A stretch of DNA of 64,000 nt from Kordiimonas laminariae (lineage in GTDB: Bacteria; Pseudomonadota; Alphaproteobacteria; Sphingomonadales; Kordiimonadaceae): positions 124,001 to 188,000 of the forward strand of contig NZ_JAKQZA010000004.1 in the NCBI RefSeq assembly GCF_023008165.1, written 5' to 3'. Under the pieces are notes generated by a model. It worked only from the letters and a program-made list of their open reading frames with translations. It had not been told where the DNA came from and did no database searches. How positions within the stretch are numbered: position 1 is the first letter of the stretch; each line of letters opens with the position of its first letter. Both the position numbers and the translations under genes were made by a program. Positions 35,555-44,524 of the stretch are shown here, one piece after another.

Positions 35555-36658
35555 TTACTCAAACAAGACGCGGAGAGATTGTAGTTCCTGACTTTCAGGA
35601 TACATGGCGGTGGCGCGGTTGAATTCAGCGTGTGCTTTATTTGTGTAACCTTGTTCATTGAGGGCCTCGATTAAGCCATAGGAATACATGGGATGACTGA
35701 AGTGCCTGCTAACGGTCTGCATGATTTCAAGCTCAAGTTTCTTGGCTTCATCACTTTCCGCTAGTTTGTAACTGTAGAAACCATACAGCGCTAAATAGTT
35801 AAGATCATAAAGCTCTGGGGATTTCTTCAAGGCAACATCAATAAGGTATGGGCCAGATATGCGTGCTTCCTGTACCAGTTTCATGGTTGCTTCATCCTTG
35901 AAAAGCTGGCGTTCTTTCGGTGTGATACCAAGCTGTACAAGCAAAGCTTCTGCAGCGTTTGCAACTGCCATTGGGTTTTGGGCGGTGATGAGCGAACCAT
36001 CTACCGCCACATAGGGCAGCATAGGTGCGTTTTTCATATAAATGGCGCCGCGTTCCTTGAGCTTGTCTTCAAGCAGGAAAGGAAGCTGATCAATAACGTC
36101 TCCACCAAATGCCTGTTCTTCAAGGTTGGTAAAACTGTTTACGCGCTTGCCCGAAATAAGATAGCTGCCATCAGCAGCTTTTGCATTCACAAGGGCTGCA
36201 GGCCCGTGGCATACAGCAGTGATAGGTTTGTTGGCTGCTGCGAATTCGTTGATCAGAAATGTTGTTGGTTCATGGACTGGTAGATCAAACATGGCGCCGT
36301 CACCGCCAACGATAAGAATACCATCATAACCTTCGCTCGTTACAGTATCGCTGGCGAGAGTTGCTCTAAGCTGTTTCAGGGCTGGGGTTTCGTTTTTGAA
36401 TTTTTGGATGTACGGCAGGTCATCCTTTTTATTATGCATGAGAACAGGGCCGCCTTTTGGGCTGATAATATCTATCTTTACGCCATTTTCATAAAGAACC
36501 AGATAGGCTTGCGCGAGTTCTTCCAAATCATAGCTCAGGTTTTCACGGCCTTCTTCGCCGTAGCTTGAAACAAGTATCGCGACACGTTTCTCTTGCGCTG
36601 AAGCTGAGTTAGCGAATGCCGTACAAAGCAATATAAACAGGGATAACATATACCGCAT
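35555..36658 (-). CDS. Exported DJ-1/PfpI (Hsp31-like) protein with C-terminal TPR-like region
   Basis: A 367-residue protein with a signal peptide (cleavage near ANSASA-Q), a DJ-1/PfpI domain at about 25-245 with nucleophile elbow AVCHGPAAL (Cys150-His151) and the acidic YDGILIVGGDGAMFD strand, and an about 110-residue helical end with TPR-like repeats (YGFYSYKLAES, AHAEFNRATAMYPES). DJ-1 proteins of this type act as glyoxalase III or chaperone/deglycase; export and the helical tail are unusual. Start has AGGAGG upstream. Confidence 0.82.
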   Translation of the reverse strand: MRYMLSLFILLCTAFANSASAQEKRVAILVSSYGEEGRENLSYDLEELAQAYLVLYENGVKIDIISPKGGPVLMHNKKDDLPYIQKFKNETPALKQLRATLASDTVTSEGYDGILIVGGDGAMFDLPVHEPTTFLINEFAAANKPITAVCHGPAALVNAKAADGSYLISGKRVNSFTNLEEQAFGGDVIDQLPFLLEDKLKERGAIYMKNAPMLPYVAVDGSLITAQNPMAVANAAEALLVQLGITPKERQLFKDEATMKLVQEARISGPYLIDVALKKSPELYDLNYLALYGFYSYKLAESDEAKKLELEIMQTVSRHFSHPMYSYGLIEALNEQGYTNKAHAEFNRATAMYPESQELQSLRVLFE

Positions 36659-36721
36659 GGGTTCCTCCTTTTCTGTCGTTCTGAAGACGGTAGAGGAGGG
36701 TGTGTCGAGCTTATGTGAAGG

Positions 36722-37966
36722 TCAGGGTGTTTTATATGTGAGATGTACTGAGAACATATTGTTTTCTGTAGAAACAGATACTGTCCAGCCAAACAAGGTG
36801 CAGATGCGCTCAACTAGATAAAGCCCAAGTCCGAGCCCGCTACTATCATTTCCTTTGCTGCGGTCGTGAAGAGGGTTTTCTACCGGATATATTGTAGTTG
36901 GATTTTCAAAGATAATTTCATCACCATCTGTGCGGATTGTAAGCTGTTTTTCTGCGCTGTGAGCCAGCGCGTTTGAAAGCAGGTTATTGATAAGCAGGGA
37001 AAGGAGCTGTTCGTTAGCTGTCACTGTCAGGGTATCCGGCACTTCAATATGCAGTTGAAATGCTTCTGTGTTGGCAATTTCGCTGTTTTTGAGAATAGCG
37101 TTCTCTAGTGCATGAAGGAACGTTATGGTCTCAAGCTGTTGAGTTTCCTCTCTGGCCAGCGCAAGCAGAGTATCAATTGTTTGCTCTAAATCTTTTACAG
37201 CGTTAGTAAACTGGGCATGCTGCTTCGCAGACAGAGGTGTATTTGTTTCAATCTGAGCCGCGAGGTTTTTAAGGATCGTAGTCGGTGTTCTAAGTTCGTG
37301 ACTTGCATCGCGGGTGAAATCAGTCTCGCGTTTTAAAACAGTTTGAATATGCAGCATGCTGCGTTCAATTTCACTGGCGAGATAGCCAATTTCATTATCA
37401 GGAAATGGTTTTGCAAAACCCGGTTTAAATGTTTTTAAATTAAGGGTTTCCACTTTTTCCTTAAGTTCGATAAGCGGTTTGGAAGCAGCACTTGCAACGG
37501 GCCATGCGAATGCGATAGCAAGCGCTGAAAAAATAGCTAACACAAGAATAAGCGATAAGGAAATGTAGGGTAGATATTCTCCACCCACCTCAAAAGCACT
37601 AACATCAGCAACAAGGATATAGGTATCTTGTCCTAGTGTTAGTGGGCTTAGATGCAAGGTGTTGCCTGCATAGGTGAATTCTATTTTGTCAGGATCTTTA
37701 AGATGCTCTTTATAGATTGGTTCGGGGAGTTTGTTCCAGCCTTCATAGAGCATTAAAAATTGCGATCTGGGTGCATTTATTAAGCCGGTTTTGGCGAACT
37801 GCTGTTCAATGTATTGAGCTTCATCTGATACGATACGGTTGAAAACATTATCTTCGACCACCCATGAATATGTGAGTAACAGCATACTGTATACAAGGCA
37901 GGTAAACAGTGTGAAGCTGGCAAATAGAAGATAGATACGCCTTTGGATACTATGCTTTTTTACCAT
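36722..37966 (-). CDS. Sensor histidine kinase (HisKA, QseC-like)
   Basis: A 414-residue kinase: TM1 about 10-32, an about 100-residue periplasmic loop, TM2 about 132-155, HAMP, HisKA with His223 in DASHELRTP, and HATPase with NALAHSAEKQ-type N box and GLGLGLYLVERI G box. ATG 37966 is used since the response-regulator frame ends at 37950, giving a 17-base overlap; the longer frame to 38119 would overlap it fully. It forms a two-component pair with the regulator upstream. Signal unknown. Confidence 0.88.
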   Translation of the reverse strand: MVKKHSIQRRIYLLFASFTLFTCLVYSMLLLTYSWVVEDNVFNRIVSDEAQYIEQQFAKTGLINAPRSQFLMLYEGWNKLPEPIYKEHLKDPDKIEFTYAGNTLHLSPLTLGQDTYILVADVSAFEVGGEYLPYISLSLILVLAIFSALAIAFAWPVASAASKPLIELKEKVETLNLKTFKPGFAKPFPDNEIGYLASEIERSMLHIQTVLKRETDFTRDASHELRTPTTILKNLAAQIETNTPLSAKQHAQFTNAVKDLEQTIDTLLALAREETQQLETITFLHALENAILKNSEIANTEAFQLHIEVPDTLTVTANEQLLSLLINNLLSNALAHSAEKQLTIRTDGDEIIFENPTTIYPVENPLHDRSKGNDSSGLGLGLYLVERICTLFGWTVSVSTENNMFSVHLTYKTP

Positions 37967-38645
37967 CAGCCGCTTCCAGTTTGAAACCAACCCCGTGAAT
38001 GGTTTTAATAAGGGCAGTATCATATGCCTTATCAACGGATTTGCGAAGGGTATAGATATGAGAGCGTAGAACGTCGCTATCAGGGAAATCGTCACCCCAT
38101 ACCTTGCTGACAAGTTCATTCCGGCTCACTGCATTGGGGTATGCTTCTGCAAGTTGCCATAAGATTTCATAATCTGTAGCGCTAAGTTCAATGATATTTC
38201 CAGCACGGGTTACAGAGCGTTTGCCCGGATTAATCACTAGGTCACCAATCGTGATGAGGGATGATTTATGCAGTTGGTGTCGCCGGGAAAGGGCTTCGCA
38301 GCGCATGGCAACTTCTGCAAGCTCGAAAGGCTTGGTTAGGTAATCATCAGCGCCGGCTGCAAAGCCGTTACCCTTGTCAGACAGGCTATCGCGCGCCGTT
38401 AACATAAGAACAGGCATATTGATGCGAGATTGCTGCTTGAGCTGACTGCAAAGATCAATACCGTCTATATCAGGCAACATTAGATCAAGTACGACCACAT
38501 CAAAATCATGAGCTTCTGCAAGGGTGAGCGCCCGGTGCCCATTTTCCGCATAATCAACTATGTGCCCTTGATCGCTGAGATAGTCATAAAGCTGCTCAGC
38601 AATAGCAGAGTTGTCTTCAACGATTAGGATACGTAGATGGCTCAC
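37950..38645 (-). CDS. OmpR/PhoB family response regulator
   Basis: A 231-residue regulator with a receiver domain (acidic EDN near residue 10, Asp54 in VVLDLMLPDIDG, Lys in DDYLTKPFE) and a winged-helix C-terminal DNA-binding domain (SATDYEILWQLAEAYPNAVS, VLRSHIYTLRKSVDKAY, IKTIHGVGFKLE). It overlaps the kinase start by 17 bases. It follows the S41 peptidase lipoprotein gene by 36 bases, so this peptidase could belong to the same operon. Confidence 0.92.
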   Translation of the reverse strand: MSHLRILIVEDNSAIAEQLYDYLSDQGHIVDYAENGHRALTLAEAHDFDVVVLDLMLPDIDGIDLCSQLKQQSRINMPVLMLTARDSLSDKGNGFAAGADDYLTKPFELAEVAMRCEALSRRHQLHKSSLITIGDLVINPGKRSVTRAGNIIELSATDYEILWQLAEAYPNAVSRNELVSKVWGDDFPDSDVLRSHIYTLRKSVDKAYDTALIKTIHGVGFKLEAADGKKA

Positions 38646-38681
38646 GAGCGTTCCCTTATTGGAATGATCATCATAGTTAGA

Positions 38682-40088
38682 TCATTTGCTTCTTATAAGT
38701 TCAAGGGCTTGATTTAACTCTACATCTTCGCCTGCTTGGAGGCTTGCCTGTGTTGCATGTACTTCATAATCAGGCTTGATACCGCCGGGCGTGTTGGCCC
38801 CGCTTGGACGCACGAGCATGCGTGTAGTTATATAGGCACGCAATTGGGAATGAGGCAGGTTGAAGAGATTACCTTGGGCGGTTTGGTTTGCATTACCGCC
38901 AGTTTCTTGCCCGATTAGCGTCGCAAAGCCAAAATCTTTCATGGTAGACGCGAACACAATACCTGATGAATAGGTAATAGGGCTGATCAGCACATATTTC
39001 TCGCCTTTGAAGCGCTTACCCTCAGGCATTGGATCAATCCAGTCGTCCCAATCAGTATCAATAAGATCGCCGACATTGCCTTTATAATTGAACCAGCCAC
39101 GGTTATCGGAATTTAATTTTTCCCGAACTTTAGAAACCATGCGAAACGGTTTATTCGCCAGATAACGAGAGAGATAAAGGGCGGTATCAGTATTACCACC
39201 AGTATTTGCTCGAACGTCGACAACAAGAGATGTTGCCCCAGTGTTTTTAAAGCTTTCAAATGCTTCATCAATGAATTCTTCAAACCAGTCTGGGTCAATA
39301 TCAAAATGGCCAACATGAAGGTAAGCTGTTTTGGTACCTAGATTTTTATAGTAGAAATCACGGCTTTCTTCTTCCGTTTCACCGATCTCCTGCCATGGCT
39401 GATTTTTTGATATGGGCATTGAATAAGTGTCGCCTCTATCTGTTTCCAGATTTAGGGTAAAATCGTTCATCACGTCGTGAACTGCCCATATATAAATGGG
39501 GAAGCGCGCTGCAACAAACTGCTTCCGCAGATATTCAGTTTCTCCGCCAACATACCGCTGCATGCTATCAATTAAGGTTTCTGCTGATATGCCGTTAATT
39601 GCTGTAATGCGGCTGCCAGCAGTAATATTCTCTCCGGAGGGTGTTTCGTAATTGTTCTTGATCAGTAATTGATTTTCCTGATCAATATGAACACGGAAAG
39701 GGAAGGGCTTGCTGCCTGTTTCCTGTAACTGCTCATATTCCTGATAAGGCCAGATAAGCATGGAATGCCCATCACCAAAAGTATGTGTGAGTTGTCCAAC
39801 AGTTCTAAAAAATTCAAGGCGCGTTAAAGGCTTTGTAATATTGGTTTTCAAAGAACTACTTAATGCTTCCAGGGCTGGAATATCAGCGTAGCCTATTAGA
39901 TCAGGGTGCCTTTCAAGCGCACCAAAATAAAAGGCATCAATATCTTCTCTAAGATCAGCAGGTGCTATTTTCTTTTCTATAAGGGCCGGATCGTCAAGTG
40001 GGGGGAATATCTCTAAATGTGGTTCCGAGCAGCCCGTTAAAAAGCATGCCGATATCATCAATGAAAAGGCTGTGCGCCGCATTGCCAA
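38682..40088 (-). CDS. S41 family peptidase lipoprotein
   Basis: A 468-residue exported protein with a lipobox ending at Cys20 (FLTGC). The C-terminal S41 (Tsp-like) core has VVDVRANTGGNTDTA, the nucleophile segment ITYSSGIVFAS and the TLIGQETGGN region. A helical N-terminal cap and a degenerate PDZ-like stretch (ITAGSRITAINGISAETLI) come first. It probably faces the periplasm and cleaves C-terminal tails or peptides. It lies 36 bases before the response regulator gene. Confidence 0.85.
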   Translation of the reverse strand: MAMRRTAFSLMISACFLTGCSEPHLEIFPPLDDPALIEKKIAPADLREDIDAFYFGALERHPDLIGYADIPALEALSSSLKTNITKPLTRLEFFRTVGQLTHTFGDGHSMLIWPYQEYEQLQETGSKPFPFRVHIDQENQLLIKNNYETPSGENITAGSRITAINGISAETLIDSMQRYVGGETEYLRKQFVAARFPIYIWAVHDVMNDFTLNLETDRGDTYSMPISKNQPWQEIGETEEESRDFYYKNLGTKTAYLHVGHFDIDPDWFEEFIDEAFESFKNTGATSLVVDVRANTGGNTDTALYLSRYLANKPFRMVSKVREKLNSDNRGWFNYKGNVGDLIDTDWDDWIDPMPEGKRFKGEKYVLISPITYSSGIVFASTMKDFGFATLIGQETGGNANQTAQGNLFNLPHSQLRAYITTRMLVRPSGANTPGGIKPDYEVHATQASLQAGEDVELNQALELIRSK

Positions 40089-40252
40089 GTCTCCTGTCGT
40101 GGAATTCTCGATGATGCTAGCCGCTGGGGTGTGAAGCTTTTGTCAAGAATGATCACAGCGGAACACAAATGATTTATTCTTATAAAACAATGATAAAGCC
40201 CGTTGAACTTTCCTTAAGTAATCACAAAGTATGGTTGCGTACGAAACTAATT

Positions 40253-40274
40253 TTGCAGAAATTGAAGCCTGCAA
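40253..40274. promoter_or_regulatory. Small inverted repeat upstream of gdhA
   Basis: TTGCAG (40253-40258) and CTGCAA (40269-40274) are perfect 6-base arms with a 10-base spacer, 66 bases before the gdhA start. It could be an operator. Confidence 0.3.
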
Positions 40275-40340
40275 TTGAACAAAGCTATTACCCAAAATTG
40301 GCGTTGGGGGTTATAGGCAGCTAAAGAAAGCGATACCAAT

Positions 40341-41684
40341 ATGTATGACGATTTAACCATCGAAAATTTCATGAGCGGGTTGGTCAAGCGTAATCCTAAC
40401 GAGCCTGAATTTCACCAGGCAGTTAAGGAAGTTGCTGAATCTGTTATTCCCTTTATCAACGCTAATCCAAAATATAAGGATGCCCATATCCTTGAGCGCA
40501 TGACAGAGCCAGATAAAGTGATTTCTTTCCGTGTGGTTTGGGAAGATGATGAAGGCAATGTTCGCATTAACCGTGGGTATCGGGTGCAGTTCAATAACTC
40601 AATTGGGCCCTATAAAGGCGGCCTTCGTTTCTCTCCAACAGTGAACTTGAGCGTACTTAAGTTCCTTGGATTTGAGCAGACGTTTAAAAATAGTCTGACA
40701 ACACTTCCAATTGGCGCAGGTAAAGGTGGTTCTGATTTTAACCCTAAGGGTAAATCAGACAGCGAGATTATGCGTTTCTGCCAATCTTTCATGACACAGC
40801 TTTACCAGCATATTGGTGCCAATACAGATGTGCCGGCAGGAGATATCGGGGTAGGTGCTCGTGAGATCAGTTATATGTTTGGCCAGTACAAGCGCCTTAC
40901 ACACCAGTTTGAAAGCGTACTAACAGGTAAGGCTTTGGAATTCGGTGGTAGTTTGATCCGCACCGAAGCGACAGGGTACGGCAATGCTTACTTTATGGAA
41001 GCAATGCTGAAGCAACACGGCGGGTCTATTAGCGGCAAGAAATGTCTGGTTTCAGGTTCCGGTAACGTGGCCATTTTCTGCGCAGAGAAAATCATGCAAT
41101 TAGGCGGCGCGGTTCTTACACTTTCAGATTCTGGCGGTAGTATCTATTTTGAGGATGGCCTGACGCAAGATCTGCTAGAGATCATCAAAGATCGGAAGAT
41201 CAATAAGCGTCAGCGTCTGTCTGAAATTGCGGTGGAACTTGGTGCACAGTTCCTTGAAAAGCAAAAGCCTTGGGGTGTGGCAGCTGATCTTGCCTTCCCG
41301 TGTGCTACTCAGAATGAGCTTGATGAAACAGATGCGAAATCACTTGCTGCAAATAACTGTATTGCGGTTTCTGAAGGTGCGAATATGCCGTGTACGCCAG
41401 AGGCAGTACATTTGTTTGCTGAAAACAACATTCTTTATGCACCGGGTAAAGCTTCAAATGCAGGCGGTGTGGCTGTTTCAGCGCTTGAAATGTCTCAGAA
41501 CAGCATGCGCCTTGCATGGTCGAGCGAAGAGCTTGAGAATAAGCTTCTGGGCATCATGAATGATATCCACGGCCAGTGCGTGAAGCACGGTGAACGTGAC
41601 GGTAAGATTGATTACGTTCAAGGTGCTAATATCGCGGGCTTTATTAAAGTGGCAGATGCCATGCTTGCATACGGTATTGTATAG
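40341..41684 (+). CDS. gdhA: NADP-specific glutamate dehydrogenase
   Basis: A 447-residue hexameric enzyme that makes glutamate from 2-oxoglutarate and ammonium. The family features KGGLRFSPTVN, GAGKGGSDFNPKGKSD (with the catalytic Lys) and the Rossmann region VSGSGNVAIFCAEK are intact; total length matches the NADP type (about 447). It is followed by a strong terminator, then a PLP decarboxylase of glutamate-decarboxylase type. The ribosome site is weak (AAGAAAG). Confidence 0.96.
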   Translation: MYDDLTIENFMSGLVKRNPNEPEFHQAVKEVAESVIPFINANPKYKDAHILERMTEPDKVISFRVVWEDDEGNVRINRGYRVQFNNSIGPYKGGLRFSPTVNLSVLKFLGFEQTFKNSLTTLPIGAGKGGSDFNPKGKSDSEIMRFCQSFMTQLYQHIGANTDVPAGDIGVGAREISYMFGQYKRLTHQFESVLTGKALEFGGSLIRTEATGYGNAYFMEAMLKQHGGSISGKKCLVSGSGNVAIFCAEKIMQLGGAVLTLSDSGGSIYFEDGLTQDLLEIIKDRKINKRQRLSEIAVELGAQFLEKQKPWGVAADLAFPCATQNELDETDAKSLAANNCIAVSEGANMPCTPEAVHLFAENNILYAPGKASNAGGVAVSALEMSQNSMRLAWSSEELENKLLGIMNDIHGQCVKHGERDGKIDYVQGANIAGFIKVADAMLAYGIV

Positions 41685-41711
41685 CTTTTAAAAATATAAC
41701 CTATGAATAAG

Positions 41712-41733
41712 CGGCCCTAAGGGGCCGTTTTTT
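41712..41733 (+). terminator. Rho-independent terminator of gdhA
   Basis: CGGCCC (41712-41717), short loop, GGGCCG (41722-41727), then six T. Confidence 0.88.
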
Positions 41734-41923
41734 ATAAAATTATAAGTTTGCGCTTTTGATTGAAAATATGTTCTAAGTGTCAGCGGTTTTGCAGCGATAA
41801 CATAGTGTTTAATTTATATATTGGCCCATATTAGGTATCACTTAACGAATTATTCGTATGGATTAGCTTCATCATTGCTGAATAACGAGCAATGACAAAT
41901 GTAAAAATTAGTGTGTGAGTATA

Positions 41924-43309
41924 ATGGAACAAACTCTAGAGATTTTTAACAGGTTAGTGGGCGAACTGTTGGCCGATGAAGCCAAGAACCCAATGGCAGA
42001 ACATATTCCGTCAGCTTTGTTATATGAACATCTCGATCTTAAATTACAGAAAGAAGGGATCAGTTCTGCGGAACTTGAAAAATCTCTGAAAGAGCTTGTT
42101 TTTGCAACACCTCGTACAGCTACGAACGCCTTTTTTAATCAGCTTTTTGGTGGGCGTCAGGATAAAGCAATCCTTGGGGATTTGCTCTCTGTTATCCTCA
42201 ATAATAGTATGTACACCTATAAGGCGGCGGGCCCACAGATTGGCGTAGAGAAAACCATCGTGCGGGAAATGTGCAAGATGGTTGGCTGGGGCGATGCATC
42301 AGACGGTACGCTGGCTCCTGGTGGTTCTATGACCAACTTTATGGGCATGGTGATGGCGCGTGATGCTTTCAGTGAAAAAATCCGCTACGAAGGCATGCAA
42401 CAGAAGCTGACAGTTTATACCTCTGCGGACAGCCACTATAGCATCCCTAAAAATGCAGCTTTCTCTGGTATTGGCCGCAAAAATGTTCGTGCAATTGAGA
42501 CCGATGATAAAGGGCGGATGGATATGGCCGATCTCCGGAAAGCTATTCGGGATGATATTGAAGCGGGTTGCCAGCCGGTGTTGATCAACTGTACGGCAGG
42601 AACAACAGTTCTTGGTTCATATGATAATCTGGTTGAAGCTGGGGAAATTGCAAAAGAGTTTGATATTTGGCTGCATGTTGACGGCGCCTATGGTGGTGCT
42701 GTTCTGTTCAGCGATAAATACAGGCACTTGATTGAAGGCATTGAAGGTGTTGATTCATTCTCAGTGAATGCGCACAAAATGTTGGGTACGCCGCTCAGTT
42801 GTTCGCTGATTTTGGTGAAGGATAAGAAGCATTTGTATGATTCCTTCTCTAACGACGCATCATATCTTTACCAAACCGATCATGATGAATTTAATCTGGG
42901 CAAAAAATCTATCCAGTGTGGACGCCGGAATGATGCGCTGAAGTTCTGGGTGCTTTGGAAGAGCGTTGGTACAAACGGTTTGGCACAAATCGTTGATAAG
43001 CAATTTGAACTGGCAGAGGCCGCAAAACATTATATCGGTGAAAACCCAGATTACGTTGATTACAGCGTGGATGATACGGTTTCTGTATGCTTCAATTATA
43101 AAGGCATACCAGCAGAAGATATCTGTACGCTACTGTATGAAAAATCTGAATTATCAGTCGGTTATGGTTCTTCTGACGGTAACACTTTCATTCGTCTTGT
43201 TACTATCAACGCAAACAATGAAAAAGAAGATATCCTGAACTTCTTTAAAACGATTGAAGCATTTGTTGAAAAGCACAGCCTCGCGCCCAAGCAAGCTGTA
43301 AACTACTAA
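41924..43309 (+). CDS. Group II pyridoxal-dependent decarboxylase (glutamate/cysteine-sulfinate/aspartate decarboxylase type)
   Basis: A 461-residue PLP enzyme. The internal-aldimine Lys285 lies in SVNAHKMLG, with HVDGAYGG (PLP-binding Asp253) before it, and GTLAPGGSMTNFMGM is the phosphate loop. The sequence resembles the animal-type GAD/CSAD group and bacterial PanP rather than E. coli GadB. Probable reactions are glutamate to GABA, cysteine sulfinate to hypotaurine or aspartate to beta-alanine; position next to gdhA favours glutamate but is weak evidence. ATG 41924 or GTG 41915; no strong ribosome site. Confidence 0.85.
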   Translation: MEQTLEIFNRLVGELLADEAKNPMAEHIPSALLYEHLDLKLQKEGISSAELEKSLKELVFATPRTATNAFFNQLFGGRQDKAILGDLLSVILNNSMYTYKAAGPQIGVEKTIVREMCKMVGWGDASDGTLAPGGSMTNFMGMVMARDAFSEKIRYEGMQQKLTVYTSADSHYSIPKNAAFSGIGRKNVRAIETDDKGRMDMADLRKAIRDDIEAGCQPVLINCTAGTTVLGSYDNLVEAGEIAKEFDIWLHVDGAYGGAVLFSDKYRHLIEGIEGVDSFSVNAHKMLGTPLSCSLILVKDKKHLYDSFSNDASYLYQTDHDEFNLGKKSIQCGRRNDALKFWVLWKSVGTNGLAQIVDKQFELAEAAKHYIGENPDYVDYSVDDTVSVCFNYKGIPAEDICTLLYEKSELSVGYGSSDGNTFIRLVTINANNEKEDILNFFKTIEAFVEKHSLAPKQAVNY

Positions 43310-43318
43310 GAATTATAG

Positions 43319-43335
43319 GCGGCCCTGAAGGCCGC
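43319..43335. terminator. Hairpin between convergent decarboxylase and membrane genes
   Basis: GCGGCC (43319-43324) and GGCCGC (43330-43335) pair around a 5-base loop. No long T run. Confidence 0.5.
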
Positions 43336-43908
43336 TTATCCAAGCTCTTTTGCGAGTGTCTGCAACGAGGCAAGGCTGCGCCGCGCACGGTCAATTAAAA
43401 TGCCTAATGCGATGATAAAACCACTGACATATACGAGGGCGAACACATAGAGGCTTATGGAAGCTTCGTATTCTTCCAGGGTTGGTGTGCCCAGTACGAA
43501 TTGGTTAAACATTAACCCAGCCACAAACAGGACAGCAGCAGCACATACGAAAATTCCGCTCCAGGCCCACCGGTACCTGCGTTCTGCAATAGTTAATGCC
43601 CTTACGAGTTCTGTTTTAACAGCCCCTGTAGCCACACTGTGTTCACCAAGTCTGGCCCATAAGCTGAAGCCTAGCGCGGTAAGTGAAAAAGCAGTTACGC
43701 TCAGGCCCACAAAAAGGCTGCCTTTGATGGCTAAATAGAGGCCAAAGCCAATACCTGCCAATGAGATCATGGTTTCAAGCGCGAATACCCAATATTGGGC
43801 CCACAGGGAAAGTTTAACATCTTTATCAGTTATGGTTTCGTCTGAGGTTTCGTTCGTTTGCCATAACTGAGCAATATCATCAAAATTGTTGGTATCATTT
43901 TCAGTCAT
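43336..43908 (-). CDS. Membrane protein paired with ECF sigma factor (possible anti-sigma factor)
   Basis: A 190-residue protein with a polar N-terminus containing DDIAQLWQTNE, then four hydrophobic segments (about 42-62, 65-84, 110-130 and 150-170) and a basic helical end. It overlaps the ECF sigma gene by 8 bases, an arrangement typical of anti-sigma partners. The N-terminal region lacks a visible HxxxCxxC zinc motif. The anti-sigma role is inference from position. Confidence 0.7.
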   Translation of the reverse strand: MTENDTNNFDDIAQLWQTNETSDETITDKDVKLSLWAQYWVFALETMISLAGIGFGLYLAIKGSLFVGLSVTAFSLTALGFSLWARLGEHSVATGAVKTELVRALTIAERRYRWAWSGIFVCAAAVLFVAGLMFNQFVLGTPTLEEYEASISLYVFALVYVSGFIIALGILIDRARRSLASLQTLAKELG

Positions 43909-44434
43909 TTGCGAGTGCCTTTAGATCATGGCGCAACATTTGTTTCGCGCGAGTTAATCTGATGGATACTGTATTGGCGTTTTCGCCAAGTACGTCAGCT
44001 ATCTCTCTCGGGGCAAAACCTTCGAGGGTGAGAGTGATAACCTGCCTTAGATTGATTGGGAGCTGATGAACGGCTGCCATAAGCAAGGTTAGCCTGTTTC
44101 CTGCCACAGCTTCTTCAAGCGGGCTGGGTTGGTCGGAAGGAAAACCGGGATCAATCTCCACGCTCGTAGGGCTGGAGGCTTCCTTAGCTACATAGCTAAG
44201 GCCCCGATTATGAGCGATGCGAGCCAAAAAGGTACTTAGCTTGGAATCTGATCTGAATTTAGGAAGAGCACGCCAAACGGCTGTCAGTACTTCCTGATGT
44301 AATTCCTGCTGCAAATCCGGATTACGTTCATAGCTACAGGAAATTCGCCACAAAAGGCCCCCATGCTCTTGAACTACCTCTTCAAATTTAACCGCTTCTT
44401 TCACGTTTTCAGCCCTGTGACCTTGTTCCGACAC
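43901..44434 (-). CDS. RNA polymerase sigma factor, ECF (sigma-70 family)
   Basis: A 177-residue sigma factor with region 2 (LQQELHQEVLTAVWRALPKF, FLARIAHNRGLSYV) and region 4 (LPINLRQVITLTLEGFAPRE, IADVLGENANTVSIRLTRAK), and no regions 1 or 3. The start is GTG 44434, with no obvious ribosome site; a later start is possible. It overlaps an adjacent membrane gene, likely its regulator. A 14-base inverted repeat (CTTTCA-AA-TGAAAG, 44462-44475) lies just upstream and may belong to its control. Confidence 0.9.
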   Translation of the reverse strand: MSEQGHRAENVKEAVKFEEVVQEHGGLLWRISCSYERNPDLQQELHQEVLTAVWRALPKFRSDSKLSTFLARIAHNRGLSYVAKEASSPTSVEIDPGFPSDQPSPLEEAVAGNRLTLLMAAVHQLPINLRQVITLTLEGFAPREIADVLGENANTVSIRLTRAKQMLRHDLKALAND

Positions 44435-44524
44435 ATTATTAGTCTGCGGAAGAAAAAAATCCTTTCAAATGAAAGAAACTTTTTTTCGGGCTGACTGTTT
44501 TGGGCAGACACGAAGGAGTTAGTC

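Noticed and set aside
37967-38119. 51-residue N-terminal extension of the QseC-like kinase
   Set aside because: It would lie entirely within the response-regulator gene; the ATG at 37966 gives a normal short overlap and a normal kinase N-terminus.
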